DNA of 64,000 nucleotides from Flavobacterium sp. Root901 (GTDB taxonomy: Bacteria; Bacteroidota; Bacteroidia; Flavobacteriales; Flavobacteriaceae), in NCBI RefSeq assembly GCF_001429765.1, contig NZ_LMJB01000007.1, positions 246,780 to 310,779 on the forward strand, read 5' to 3'. The translations under genes were made by a program, and so were the position numbers. The notes beneath the pieces are model-generated. The model was given only the letters and a program-made list of their open reading frames with translations. It was not told where the DNA came from and did no database searches. The first letter of the stretch is position 1, and each line of letters opens with the position of its first letter. This document shows positions 33,726 to 42,261 of this stretch, piece by piece.

Positions 33726-34652
33726 CTATTTATCATGATTTACCATTTGACGGTAGAGCATTAAAGTTCCGTTTTCGTCTCTTTTCCATAAATTGGTGCT
33801 TTTTCCGGTAACAGTCGCCTTTCCCTTTTTATTATCCCACGAAACATCTACATAATAATAGCCATATTCGATAACATACTTATTTAACGGAATCATTTTA
33901 CTGGCCCTAATCGACAAAGAATCAATCGAGACGCCGTTTGGTTTTTCATGTTCAACAAAATAGGGTTTTATATTTTCCATTCCAATAAGCATTGGTGTAT
34001 CGTAAGTCAGATAAATAGCGTCTTTGGTAAAAAATTCTAAAGCGTGTTTTTCACCTTCCCGTTTGGTTACTAATTCGCCAATTCTTTGATTGCGTCTGCT
34101 GACTTCATCTTCCAGAGTTTTCTTTATTTGAGATTTTGGAATATAGGCTGATTTTATATCTATAGATGAAAAAGCAGAACCGTCGATGGCTTTATTCGCT
34201 CCCCAGATTTCTGATATCAGAGTTAATTTTCCATTATTTTGAATTTTCCAGACATTCAGGTATTTTCCGTCGTAAACCAATGCTGTGCCTTTATCATTTA
34301 TGCAATTAATTGCAAAAGTTCCAATTTCAACTGCATAATTTTCCAGTAACTGAACCTCATAAATAGTGCGCTGGTAAGCATTAATCTTAAAGTTAGAAAG
34401 CCATTGCGTGTAATAGGATTTTATATCTTCTTTAGTGTACAATGCCTTGTGATATTCCGGCATACAGACTGGCTGTTTATAATCATAATAATTCAAAATA
34501 ATACTGCTGTCATTATGCAAAAAAGAATCGGCTATCTGGTTGTTTATGGATTCTAGTTTTTCTTTTAACTGATCTGAATTTTTAATGGTCTGTCCTTGCA
34601 GGCCTGCAAAAACCAAAAGGAAAACAATAATTGGTAAACATCTCTTTTTCAT
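33726..34652 (-). CDS. Exported DUF4440/SnoaL-like protein with two NTF2-like domains
   Basis: The protein has 308 residues with a signal peptide (IIVFLLVFAGLQG, then Q). The mature part seems to hold two NTF2-like halves. The first has IADSFLHNDSSIILNYYD and VYDGKYLNVWKIQNNGKLTLISEIWG. The second has GEKHALEFFTKDAIYLTYD and STNLWKRDENGTLMLYRQMVN. Each half shows the pattern of a cone-shaped NTF2 fold, as in DUF4440. It is probably periplasmic, and no catalytic residues can be named. It is the first gene of a possible minus-strand group with the Nudix and HAD genes, spaced 60 and 86 bases. Confidence 0.75.
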   Translation of the reverse strand: MKKRCLPIIVFLLVFAGLQGQTIKNSDQLKEKLESINNQIADSFLHNDSSIILNYYDYKQPVCMPEYHKALYTKEDIKSYYTQWLSNFKINAYQRTIYEVQLLENYAVEIGTFAINCINDKGTALVYDGKYLNVWKIQNNGKLTLISEIWGANKAIDGSAFSSIDIKSAYIPKSQIKKTLEDEVSRRNQRIGELVTKREGEKHALEFFTKDAIYLTYDTPMLIGMENIKPYFVEHEKPNGVSIDSLSIRASKMIPLNKYVIEYGYYYVDVSWDNKKGKATVTGKSTNLWKRDENGTLMLYRQMVNHDK

Positions 34653-34782
34653 AGTTTTACAGTTCTAAATGATGCTTTAAAAATAAAGAAAAGAATTGAA
34701 TTAATTTTAAAAACATTTTATACAAAATTCATTATCAGGTATTTGTACATTATTACTCCAATTATGGATTCATGCAACGATT

Positions 34783-34790
34783 TAGATTTG
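34783..34790 (+). promoter_or_regulatory. -7 promoter box (TAGATTTG) before the DUF4861 gene
   Basis: TAGATTTG fits TAnnTTTG and would start transcription about 40 bases before the TTG start codon at 34838. No clear -33 element is present at the usual distance. Confidence 0.45.
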
Positions 34791-34837
34791 TATTTTTATG
34801 AAATAAAAAAGCAAGAAAATTAAAAACGTATTACATT

Positions 34838-36007
34838 TTGAAAAAACATCTTTTATTGACCGCAATACTGGCTGGAAGTTTTAGCATTCAGTCTCAAAAT
34901 AAAATCATAACAATCAGCAATAATCTGAAAGTGGACCGGGAATTTGAAACAGTTGAAGTCACAAAAAAACTACTCGGTTTACCAGCAGATGCTAAACTTG
35001 AAAGTTATATTGTAAAAGATCTCGGTACTAACGCATTTCTGGAAACCCAAACTGTCGATAATGACGGCGACGGAACTATGGATGTACTTTTATTTCAACC
35101 CAGGATAAAAGCTTCTTCCAAACAGGATTTTGAAGTTTTGCCGGGAACAAATTCTTCAGCTTCTAAAATTGTCAGCTGTTATTCGAGGTTTGTTCCGGAA
35201 CGAACAGATGATTATGCCTGGGAAAACAATAAAGTAGCTTTTAGGACGTATGGTCCGGCAGCTCAAAAAATGGTCGAAGATAATATTCCGGGAGGAACTT
35301 TAACAAGCGGAATTGACGCCTGGCTAAAAAGAGTAGATTATCCTATAATTAATAAATGGTACGAAAAAGCGACAAACGGAACCGGAACTTATCATAAAGA
35401 TACCGGCGAAGGTTTGGATAATTTTCACGTTGGCGACAGCCGCGGAATTGGCGGAATTGCCGTAAATGTTGACGGGAAATATTATTTTTCGAAGAATTTC
35501 GTAAGCTGGAAAACCATTACAACAGGACCAATCAGAACGAGTTTTATTTTAACCTATGCCGACTGGGATGCAAAAGGCAATAAAATAACAGAATCAAAAC
35601 AGATCAGTTTAGATTACGGGAGCCAGTTTTCGCGTTTTGAAATTAATATTACCGGAACTAAATCTATTGCTGCCGGAATAACGCTTCATGAGAAAAAAGG
35701 AACAATTGGAACGAATGTAAAAGAAGGCTGGCTGAGCTATTGGGAACCAATTGACGATTCTGAAATTGGCTTGGCTATAGTTGCACCAAAAGGTACTTTA
35801 AACAGCTTTGACAATCATAATACCGATCAAAAAGATCTAAGCAATCTGTACGGAAATATTTTGGTTAAAAACAATAAAGCAATTTATTATGCCGGTTTTG
35901 GATGGAAAAAAGGAAGTCCGTTTCAAACCAAACAAGAATGGGAAACCTATTTGAGCTCTTTTGTTCAAAAAATTAATAATCCTTTGGTTGTGAAAATTAA
36001 AAAATAA
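34838..36007 (+). CDS. Exported DUF4861-family protein
   Basis: The protein has 389 residues. Translation appears to begin at TTG 34838, because the nearest upstream ATG (34798) is followed at once by a stop and the signal peptide (KKHLLLTAILAGSFSIQSQ) begins right after the TTG. Segments such as ISNNLKVDREFETVEV, TVDNDGDGTMDVLLFQPRI and YGPAAQKMVEDNIPGG match DUF4861 (PF16153). DUF4861 proteins occur in polysaccharide loci for uronic-acid-rich glycans, and the downstream genes here are for uronate use. The function may be glycoside or ester cleavage; no catalytic residue is known to me. Confidence 0.8.
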   Translation: MKKHLLLTAILAGSFSIQSQNKIITISNNLKVDREFETVEVTKKLLGLPADAKLESYIVKDLGTNAFLETQTVDNDGDGTMDVLLFQPRIKASSKQDFEVLPGTNSSASKIVSCYSRFVPERTDDYAWENNKVAFRTYGPAAQKMVEDNIPGGTLTSGIDAWLKRVDYPIINKWYEKATNGTGTYHKDTGEGLDNFHVGDSRGIGGIAVNVDGKYYFSKNFVSWKTITTGPIRTSFILTYADWDAKGNKITESKQISLDYGSQFSRFEINITGTKSIAAGITLHEKKGTIGTNVKEGWLSYWEPIDDSEIGLAIVAPKGTLNSFDNHNTDQKDLSNLYGNILVKNNKAIYYAGFGWKKGSPFQTKQEWETYLSSFVQKINNPLVVKIKK

Positions 36008-36012
36008 GATTA

Positions 36013-36101
36013 GCCCACGGGTTTTACAGATAAAACGGATTTACACTAATTTATTTTAAAATAATCTGCGTTGATCTGTTTCATCGGTAAAATCCGTGGG
36101 C
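36013..36101. terminator. Inverted repeat between convergent DUF4861 and LacI genes
   Basis: GCCCACGGGTTTTACAGAT and ATCGGTAAAATCCGTGGGC are imperfect inverted copies at the two ends of the gap, with GATAAAACGGATT and AATCTGCG sequence between them. It can serve as a terminator in both directions. Its words (AATCCG, AGATTT) belong to a common intergenic repeat style seen again at 51122. Confidence 0.6.
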
Positions 36102-36109
36102 AAAAAAAA

Positions 36110-37135
36110 TCATTTTCGAGCCGGAAAATAATTTTCTTTTAAGATGATTTCCAACGGAATATAATGCGTTCTCTCTGCATCTTCCTGAAGAACCAGTTTT
36201 TTATATAAATAATTGATTCCCATATAGCCTTGATCTTCGGGTCTCTGGTTAATTAAGAAATCAATTATGCCTTTGTTTAAATATTCAATATTTTCCTTTA
36301 AGAGATCATAGCCAATAATTCGAATCCCTTTTATTTTATTTTGTTCCAAAAATTGGGCAACAATATAGGCTCTGGAATTGGGTACAAAAATACTGCTTAT
36401 ACCCAAAAACATGTCCAGATTCATCTGGTCAATTCCTGAATCTTTAATCGTTACTTCTGAAAACTTAAAATTAGTAAGTTCCTCATTGTCTTTAAAAAAA
36501 GAATAAAATCCGTTGATGCGCTGCAAATAAACCGATGTACTTTCAATTTCTCTGGTAATTTTAAAAATCAGAACATGTCTTTCATTTTTTACGGCAAAAC
36601 TTATTAATCTTCCGGCCAGATAACCACTTTGAAAAGCATCCTGACCTATATAAGCATGATCGTCTTCATTTGAAATATTCGAATCGATCATTACGACCGG
36701 AATATTTTTCTTTTTATATTCATTTAAAAACTGAACCGAATCTTCGTAAAAAATAGGTGCAAAAAGCAATCCGTCACAATTAAAATCCATTACTTTTTTA
36801 ACCGATTCTTTGAAAGAAACCGTATTAAAATCATAAAAGAAATAATCCAGTACAATTCCGAATTTACTAAATTCCAAAGCTGCTTTTTCAATCCCTTCTA
36901 CCTGACTTCTCCAATATTCCAGCTTTTCATATTTGGGAAGAAAAACAGCAAAATGAAACTTTTTATTCAATGCCAGATTACTTGCCAGAATGTTTCGCTT
37001 ATACCCAAACTCTTCAATTATGGCATTGACCTTATCTACAGTTTCCTGTGCAGCCTGACCCCGATTATGAATAATCCTGTCAACAGTTCCCGGAGAAACG
37101 TTGGCTAATTCCGCAATTTTTTTTATTGTTATGAT
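36110..37135 (-). CDS. LacI-family transcriptional regulator with non-ATG start
   Basis: An ATG at 36970 gives only the sugar-binding part (286 residues, FAVFLPKYEKLEYW and onward). The same frame continues upstream without a stop to 37148 and encodes a textbook LacI headpiece: ITIKKIAELANVSPGTVDRI, then IHNRGQ and later IIEEFGYKRN. No ATG, GTG or TTG exists between the headpiece and the stop, so the start must be ATC 37135, ATC 37141 or ATA 37132. With 37135 the protein has 341 residues, normal for LacI. Either it starts at a rare codon, the start was lost, or the base is a sequencing error. It divides from the uronate operon at 37334 and probably represses it, with a uronate or its product as inducer. 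Confidence 0.75.
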   Translation of the reverse strand: MITIKKIAELANVSPGTVDRIIHNRGQAAQETVDKVNAIIEEFGYKRNILASNLALNKKFHFAVFLPKYEKLEYWRSQVEGIEKAALEFSKFGIVLDYFFYDFNTVSFKESVKKVMDFNCDGLLFAPIFYEDSVQFLNEYKKKNIPVVMIDSNISNEDDHAYIGQDAFQSGYLAGRLISFAVKNERHVLIFKITREIESTSVYLQRINGFYSFFKDNEELTNFKFSEVTIKDSGIDQMNLDMFLGISSIFVPNSRAYIVAQFLEQNKIKGIRIIGYDLLKENIEYLNKGIIDFLINQRPEDQGYMGINYLYKKLVLQEDAERTHYIPLEIILKENYFPARK

Positions 37136-37333
37136 ATTGATTCTTTTTTAGTTAAAATAATAAAAGCTCTGTTGGTAAAATTATTTTTTTTTAGCAAAAA
37201 TAAGTTGTTTTACATTACAATTTACATACATTTGTAAAATACCGTGTGCGTACACGTAAAATTACACATACTATATAATTTATCAGAAATTTTTATAGTA
37301 TTAATTGCTGAAACAAAATAAAAACCTAACCAG

Positions 37334-37786
37334 ATGATAGTAGATTCACTACACAATGCGGCGAAATATTACAGCCTGCACCCTAATTTTCAAAAGGCTT
37401 TTGAATACGTAAACCAAACCGATATTGCCAGCCTTGAAGCAGGTACTCTTGAAATTGCCGAGGGTTTAAAACTAATCGTTATTCATGGCGACGGAAATAC
37501 CAGAGAAGAAAGTATAAAAGGTTTTGAATGCCATTACAAAAACATTGACATTCAGATTTCAATACAAGGCCCGGAAACTTTTGCATGGAAACCAAGAGAA
37601 AAATGCGTAAGTCCAAACGGTGATTACAGCGACGAGAGAGATGTTCGCTTTTTTCATGACAAACCGGATATGTTTTTTGAATTGCAGGAAAAGCAATTTG
37701 CAATTTTATATCCAGAAGATGTTCATGCCGCAATGATTGGCGAAGGTTTTTTGAAGAAACTTGTTTTTAAAGTTAAGATCCAATAG
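37334..37786 (+). CDS. YhcH/YjgK/YiaL-family protein
   Basis: The 150-residue protein has the features of the DUF386 family: LEIAEGLKLIVIHGDGNTR, then a metal-site region with FECHYKNIDIQISIQGPETF, DVRFFHD and ILYPEDVHAAMIG. These are cupin-like proteins with a histidine and glutamate pocket. Members act on sugar acids or as sialic-acid or N-glycolyl processing accessory proteins, and many sit in uronate operons. It heads the plus-strand uronate operon divergent from the LacI gene, with a mannonate oxidoreductase after 142 bases. Confidence 0.88.
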   Translation: MIVDSLHNAAKYYSLHPNFQKAFEYVNQTDIASLEAGTLEIAEGLKLIVIHGDGNTREESIKGFECHYKNIDIQISIQGPETFAWKPREKCVSPNGDYSDERDVRFFHDKPDMFFELQEKQFAILYPEDVHAAMIGEGFLKKLVFKVKIQ

Positions 37787-37905
37787 AAATTGGAAAATTC
37801 CAAATTTTAAAATTCCAAATTCCAAATTGGAAATTTAAAATTGGAAATTTAAAAAAATATTTTGCAAAAATTGGAATTTGGAATTTTAAAGAATTGGGAT
37901 TTAAT
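37787..37905. repeat. AATTCCAAATT-type simple repeat block
   Basis: The gap between the first two uronate genes consists largely of TTCCAAATT words and their complements (AATTGGAAA). They form several overlapping hairpins, for example AAATTCCAAATTCCAAATT against AATTGGAATTTGGAATTT. It is non-coding and may act as an mRNA structure within the operon. Confidence 0.65.
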
Positions 37906-37928
37906 ATTCATAAATTATAAAATAAAAA

Positions 37929-38741
37929 ATGGATTCAATATTTAATCTAAAAGGAAAAATTGCACTTATAACAGGCGGCGCCGGAGTATTGGGAAGCAAC
38001 TTTGCACATGTTTTGGCAAAACAGGGCGTAATTGTCGGGATTGTGTCACAATCAATTGAAAAAGCTGAGAAAACCGTAAAAGAATTAGAAGCTGAAGGCG
38101 GGAAAGGATTTGCAATTCAGGCCAATGTTTTAAACAAAGAAGAATTAGAAAAAGCAAAAGATTTTATCGTCGAAAAGTACGGCCGGCTTGATATTTTGAT
38201 TAATGCTGCCGGAGGAAATATGCCTGGGGCAACAATTCAGCCGGATCAGGCCATTTATGACATGAAAAGCGAAGATTTACAAAAAGTTATCGATTTGAAT
38301 ATCATTGGAACAATGCTTCCGACACAGGTTTTTTCATCACTTTTTGCAAAACAGAAATCAGGAAATATTATCAACATTTCATCGGCATCTGCACAAAGGC
38401 CTTTAACAAGAGTTGTGGGTTATTCTGCTTCAAAAGCGGCCATTGACAATTTTACGCAATGGATGGCGGTAGAATTAGCGCAGAAATATGGTGAAGGAAT
38501 TCGTGTAAATGCGATTTCTCCAGGATTTTTTATTGGAGAACAAAACCGCGCACTCTTATTAACTCCTGAAGGAAAACTGACACCAAGGGGTGAAAAAATC
38601 ATCGATCATACACCAATGGGAAGATTTGGAACTCCGCAAGATATTGATGGCGCACTTTTATTTTTATGCAGCGACATGTCAAAATTCGTAACAGGAATTA
38701 CTTTAAAAGTTGACGGCGGATTTGCCGCAACAAGTATTTAA
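37929..38741 (+). CDS. SDR-family D-mannonate oxidoreductase
   Basis: The 270-residue protein has the Rossmann motif TGGAGVLGSNFA (TGxxxGxG), NAAGGN in place of NNAG, the catalytic serine in NISSASAQR, and YSASKAA (YxxxK). The closing GITLKVDGGFAA is typical of classical SDRs. Next to a mannonate dehydratase gene, this SDR type is the usual interconverter of fructuronate and mannonate in Bacteroidota. 2-deoxy-gluconate dehydrogenase (KduD) is the main alternative and would fit the GH88 product route. It is cytoplasmic and uses NAD(P)H. Confidence 0.85.
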   Translation: MDSIFNLKGKIALITGGAGVLGSNFAHVLAKQGVIVGIVSQSIEKAEKTVKELEAEGGKGFAIQANVLNKEELEKAKDFIVEKYGRLDILINAAGGNMPGATIQPDQAIYDMKSEDLQKVIDLNIIGTMLPTQVFSSLFAKQKSGNIINISSASAQRPLTRVVGYSASKAAIDNFTQWMAVELAQKYGEGIRVNAISPGFFIGEQNRALLLTPEGKLTPRGEKIIDHTPMGRFGTPQDIDGALLFLCSDMSKFVTGITLKVDGGFAATSI

Positions 38742-38859
38742 TTACGATCTTCTTCTGCAAGGTTTTAACAAGCTTGCAGGTGTAAATTATAACTTTTTAT
38801 ATAACTCAAAATATTAACAAGGTCTTAAAAACCCTGCAGGAAATAAAAAACATAAAAAA

Positions 38860-40044
38860 ATGGAACAAACATTAAGATGGTTCGGGCCAAATGATCCTGT
38901 TTCTTTACAAGATATTAAACAAACCGGAGCAACCGGAATTGTAACCGCTTTGCACCATATTCCAAACGGAGAAGTTTGGACAATTGAAGAAATTTTAAAA
39001 CGAAAAGTTGAAATCGAACACGAAAACGGTGATCCTAAAAAAGGAGCTTCGGGTCTAACTTGGTCTGTTGTAGAAAGTATTCCGGTTCATGAAGACATTA
39101 AAAAACAAACCGGAAATTATCTTCAATACATTGAAAATTATAAAGAAAGCATTCGAAATTTAGCTTTATGTGATATTAAATGTGTCTGTTATAATTTCAT
39201 GCCGGTTTTAGACTGGTCAAGAACCGATTTATCTTTTACTGTAGAAGACGGCTCGAAGGCTTTGCGCTTTGATATTAATGCTTTTGCTGCTTTTGAATTG
39301 TTTATTCTGAAAAGACCGGAAGCGCAAAAAGAATATTCGCTGGAGCAAATTCAGAAAGCAAGAAACTATTTTGATGCGATGACCGAAGAAGATAAAATCA
39401 AATTACAGCGAAATATTCTGGCCGGACTTCCGGGTGCCGAAGAAGCATATACGGTTGAAGACTTTCTTTTGACTTTAAGTGCTTATAATCATATTGACAG
39501 GCAGGCTTTAAAAAACAATTTATTTCACTTTTTACAGGAGATTATTCCGGTTGCCGAAAGTAAAGGCGTTTTGATGGCCATTCATCCGGACGATCCTCCC
39601 TACCCGATTTTAGGCCTCCCAAGAGTTGTAAGTACAGAAGAAGATTTAATAGAATTAATGAATGCCGCGCCTTCTAAATCGAATGGATTTACGATGTGCA
39701 CTGGTTCGTACGGCGTTAGAGCCGATAATGATTTACCGGGAATAGTAAGACGTCATGGCGATAAAATGAATTTTATTCATTTAAGAAGTACACAGCGCGA
39801 CGAAGAAGGAAGTTTTTATGAAGCCAATCATCTGGAAGGTGATGTTGATATGTACGAAGTTGTAAAAGCAATTTTGGAAGTTGAAAAAAGAAACAACAGC
39901 AAATTGCCAATGCGCCCGGATCACGGACACCAAATGCTGGATGATTTAAAGAAAAAAACAAATCCAGGTTATTCTGCAATTGGCCGTTTAAGAGGACTTG
40001 CGGAACTACGCGGACTTGAATTAGGAATTAAGCGATCTGTTTAA
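38860..40044 (+). CDS. uxuA: Mannonate dehydratase
   Basis: The protein has 394 residues, the normal UxuA length. The N-terminus [20 protein letters not shown] and the [43 protein letters not shown] and RPDHGHQM segments are all UxuA signatures. They supply the metal-binding His, Cys and Asp residues. The enzyme dehydrates D-mannonate to 2-keto-3-deoxygluconate in the cytoplasm. It follows the SDR gene by 118 bases. With that oxidoreductase it makes a glucuronate branch, but uronate isomerase and KDG kinase genes are not in the window. Confidence 0.96.
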   Translation: MEQTLRWFGPNDPVSLQDIKQTGATGIVTALHHIPNGEVWTIEEILKRKVEIEHENGDPKKGASGLTWSVVESIPVHEDIKKQTGNYLQYIENYKESIRNLALCDIKCVCYNFMPVLDWSRTDLSFTVEDGSKALRFDINAFAAFELFILKRPEAQKEYSLEQIQKARNYFDAMTEEDKIKLQRNILAGLPGAEEAYTVEDFLLTLSAYNHIDRQALKNNLFHFLQEIIPVAESKGVLMAIHPDDPPYPILGLPRVVSTEEDLIELMNAAPSKSNGFTMCTGSYGVRADNDLPGIVRRHGDKMNFIHLRSTQRDEEGSFYEANHLEGDVDMYEVVKAILEVEKRNNSKLPMRPDHGHQMLDDLKKKTNPGYSAIGRLRGLAELRGLELGIKRSV

Positions 40045-40371
40045 GAGGATTTGCATTAAGACGCTATTTTTTTTAGCCACAGATTATATAGATTAAAAGG
40101 ATTTTTCTCTCGCAGATTGAGCAGATTTAGGAGATTTTTATTCTCATTCTTGTCATCCTGAGCGAAGTCGAAGGACATGTTAGTAAGTCGACAAAGATTG
40201 GCTATTTAGTTTGCGGAGCTACTATGTGTCCTTCGACTTCGCTCAGGATGACAAACCAGACTAAAAAAACTTCCCGTCTTTGCTTTTTTGCGAGAGTAAA
40301 AAATAAAAAATATTCGGGACTTCACGTCTTCGAGGCAATCAAAACTAACTAACCACAAAAACCACAAAACC
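40045..40371. other. Intergenic region holding two repeat types
   Basis: The 327 bases after uxuA hold no gene. First comes CTCGCAGATTGAGCAGATTT, also seen at 51195. Then comes the perfect inverted pair 40150-40254, listed separately. The last part carries ACTAACTAACCACAA just before the ATG at 40372; the same leader word precedes the gene at 57884. Confidence 0.6.
40150..40254. repeat. Inverted pair of GTCATCCTGAGCGAAG-type repeats
   Basis: A 28-bp sequence beginning TTGTCATCCTGAGCG at 40150-40177 has its perfect inverted copy ending GCTCAGGATGACAA at 40227-40254, with 49 bases between. This word is a known widespread intergenic repeat in several bacterial phyla. The pair resembles a small non-autonomous element. 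Confidence 0.85.
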
Positions 40372-42003
40372 ATGATTCGCCAAACCATTCTTATATCCTG
40401 CAGCTTTTTTATGAATGCTGTATTGGCGCAGGAAATACCAAAAATTATTACTTCAAAAACAGATTATCTTCCTGATTTTAGTTTTGCGGGATATCATTTC
40501 GGCGAAAGCCAAATTCCTAAGGCTAATGGAAAAATAATAAATGCTGTTGATTTTGGCGTAAAAGCAAATGATAATTTAGATGATTCAAAAGCTTTACTGA
40601 AAGCTTTAAAAGCAGCCAATTCTGTTGAAGGAAACGTTATTCTGCAATTGCCTGAAGGCCGAATTATTCTGAGTGATATTTTATATATCGAAAGAAGCAA
40701 TTTTGTACTTCGCGGCAGCGGTTCCGGTGAGAATGGAACTGAAATTTACTGTCCAAGACCTATGATGTATCTGCAAAATCCTGAGTCTCTGGCAGAACTT
40801 CGCGAATATCTTACCACTTTTGACAAAAGACAGCGTGAGCCGGAAAACAATATTGATCTTCCTTTTTCGCAATATGCATGGTCGGGCGGCTTTATCTGGA
40901 CACAAATTCCGAATGAACGTGTAAAATCTTATCTGGATAAATACGAACCTGAACCTAATATTCTGGCAAAAGTAAGCTCTGGAAAAATGGGCGAATTTAT
41001 TATTAATGTTTCTGAAATTAAGAATCTAAAAGCGGGTGATATTGTCGAATTGCAGCTCTTTAACAAAGATGGAGAAAATGGCGGGATTATTAAAGATTTA
41101 TATCAGGGTGCGCGGGTAAAACCGGGATCACATCACTGGCAGTTTCCAAAACTTCCTATTGTGAGACAGCAGGTAGAAATTGCTAAAATTTCGGGAACAA
41201 AAATAACTTTAAAAACACCGTTGACCATTTCTGTTAAACCAAATTATCAGGCGCAGTTGGTCGAATGGAAACATTTAACTGAAGTTGGAATTGAACATCT
41301 TCGCTTTACTTTTCCTGATATTCCGAGAGTAGCACATCATGTTGAACCAGGAAATAATGGCATTTTTTTAACCCGTCTTTTTAACAGCTGGGTCAGAGAT
41401 GTAAAAATTACAAATGCCGACAGCGGTATTCTCGCAGAAGAAGTTTCAAACATAACCGTTCAGGATATAATAACCGACGGGACACATCTTGCACATTATA
41501 CCGTAACCCTTGGCGGCGTTCATAATGTTTTGGTTAAGGATTTAAAAATCTACAATAAAGCGGTTCATCCGTTGAGTTTTAATACTTTTTCTACTAAAAA
41601 TGTATATCAAAATTGTGAAATATTTGCTGATGCACTTTTAGATCAGCATTCGGGAGCCAATCACCAAAATTTGTTTGATAATATTACGGTTCATATTACT
41701 GCTGATAAAAATAACAGTTATTTTTTATTTGGCGGCGGCGGTGCTGATTACTGGAAACCATCTCACGGACCTTTTAGTACTTTTTGGAATTTGAATGTAC
41801 AGGTTTCAAATCCGGATCAAACAAAACCATTACTGCTTTACGGGATGAAAGACGGTGCTTTTGCCAGAATAATTGGTGTACACGGAAATACGAAATTTGA
41901 AATCAAATACGATGTTGACCCTTATATTGAATTTTTAAATATTCCGATTGAGAAAGCCCCTTCGTTGTATGATTATCAATTAAGTAAACGTCTAAAAAAA
42001 TAA
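40372..42003 (+). CDS. Exported beta-helix (pectate-lyase-like) protein, candidate uronan lyase
   Basis: The 543-residue protein has a signal peptide ending near NAVLAQ. The mature part opens with INAVDFGVKANDNLDDSKAL, the typical entry of pectate_lyase_3 / GH55-like right-handed beta-helices. Repeating coils include GIEHLRFTFPDI, WVRDVKITNADSGI, ISNITVQDIITDG and FDNITVHI. A C-terminal part resembles DUF4955, but I am not certain. I see no standard polysaccharide-lyase signature. It lies between uxuA and the hybrid sensor in a locus that has a GH88. That enzyme needs unsaturated uronyl ends, so this protein is the best candidate for the missing lyase. Confidence 0.7.
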   Translation: MIRQTILISCSFFMNAVLAQEIPKIITSKTDYLPDFSFAGYHFGESQIPKANGKIINAVDFGVKANDNLDDSKALLKALKAANSVEGNVILQLPEGRIILSDILYIERSNFVLRGSGSGENGTEIYCPRPMMYLQNPESLAELREYLTTFDKRQREPENNIDLPFSQYAWSGGFIWTQIPNERVKSYLDKYEPEPNILAKVSSGKMGEFIINVSEIKNLKAGDIVELQLFNKDGENGGIIKDLYQGARVKPGSHHWQFPKLPIVRQQVEIAKISGTKITLKTPLTISVKPNYQAQLVEWKHLTEVGIEHLRFTFPDIPRVAHHVEPGNNGIFLTRLFNSWVRDVKITNADSGILAEEVSNITVQDIITDGTHLAHYTVTLGGVHNVLVKDLKIYNKAVHPLSFNTFSTKNVYQNCEIFADALLDQHSGANHQNLFDNITVHITADKNNSYFLFGGGGADYWKPSHGPFSTFWNLNVQVSNPDQTKPLLLYGMKDGAFARIIGVHGNTKFEIKYDVDPYIEFLNIPIEKAPSLYDYQLSKRLKK

Positions 42004-42007
42004 TTTA

Positions 42008-42152
42008 AACAGATAGAAACATAGCTTTTTGGTACGCAAAAAAAGCGTTTCACTTACATTAACAAAAATAGATTTTGTGTTAAGCTATGTGCGAAAACTG
42101 GTTTTCTTAATTCCTTTTTTATTAAAGAAAAATCTATGTTTCTACGGGTTTA
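42008..42152. repeat. CATAGAAACATAG-type interspersed inverted repeat, copy 3
   Basis: AGATAGAAACATAG at the left and CTATGTTTCTAC at the right bracket a core with GCGTTTCACTTACATTAACAA and TTAAGCTATGTG. These are close to the copy at 16338-16478. It lies in the gap before the hybrid sensor gene. The rest of that gap is a run of AAGATGCTAAG- and TTTGAACC-like words without a clear role. Confidence 0.7.
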
Positions 42153-42261
42153 AAATATTATCAACAGCATACATTAATCTCGAAAAGATGCTAAGTCGCA
42201 AAGATAACTTAACAAGAAAACCTTTGAACCCTGCAGCTTTGAACCTAAAAAAATATATACT

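Noticed and set aside
37787..37928. TTCCAAATT repeat block considered as a CRISPR-like array
   Set aside because: Units are short, irregular and overlapping, with no unique spacers of constant length.
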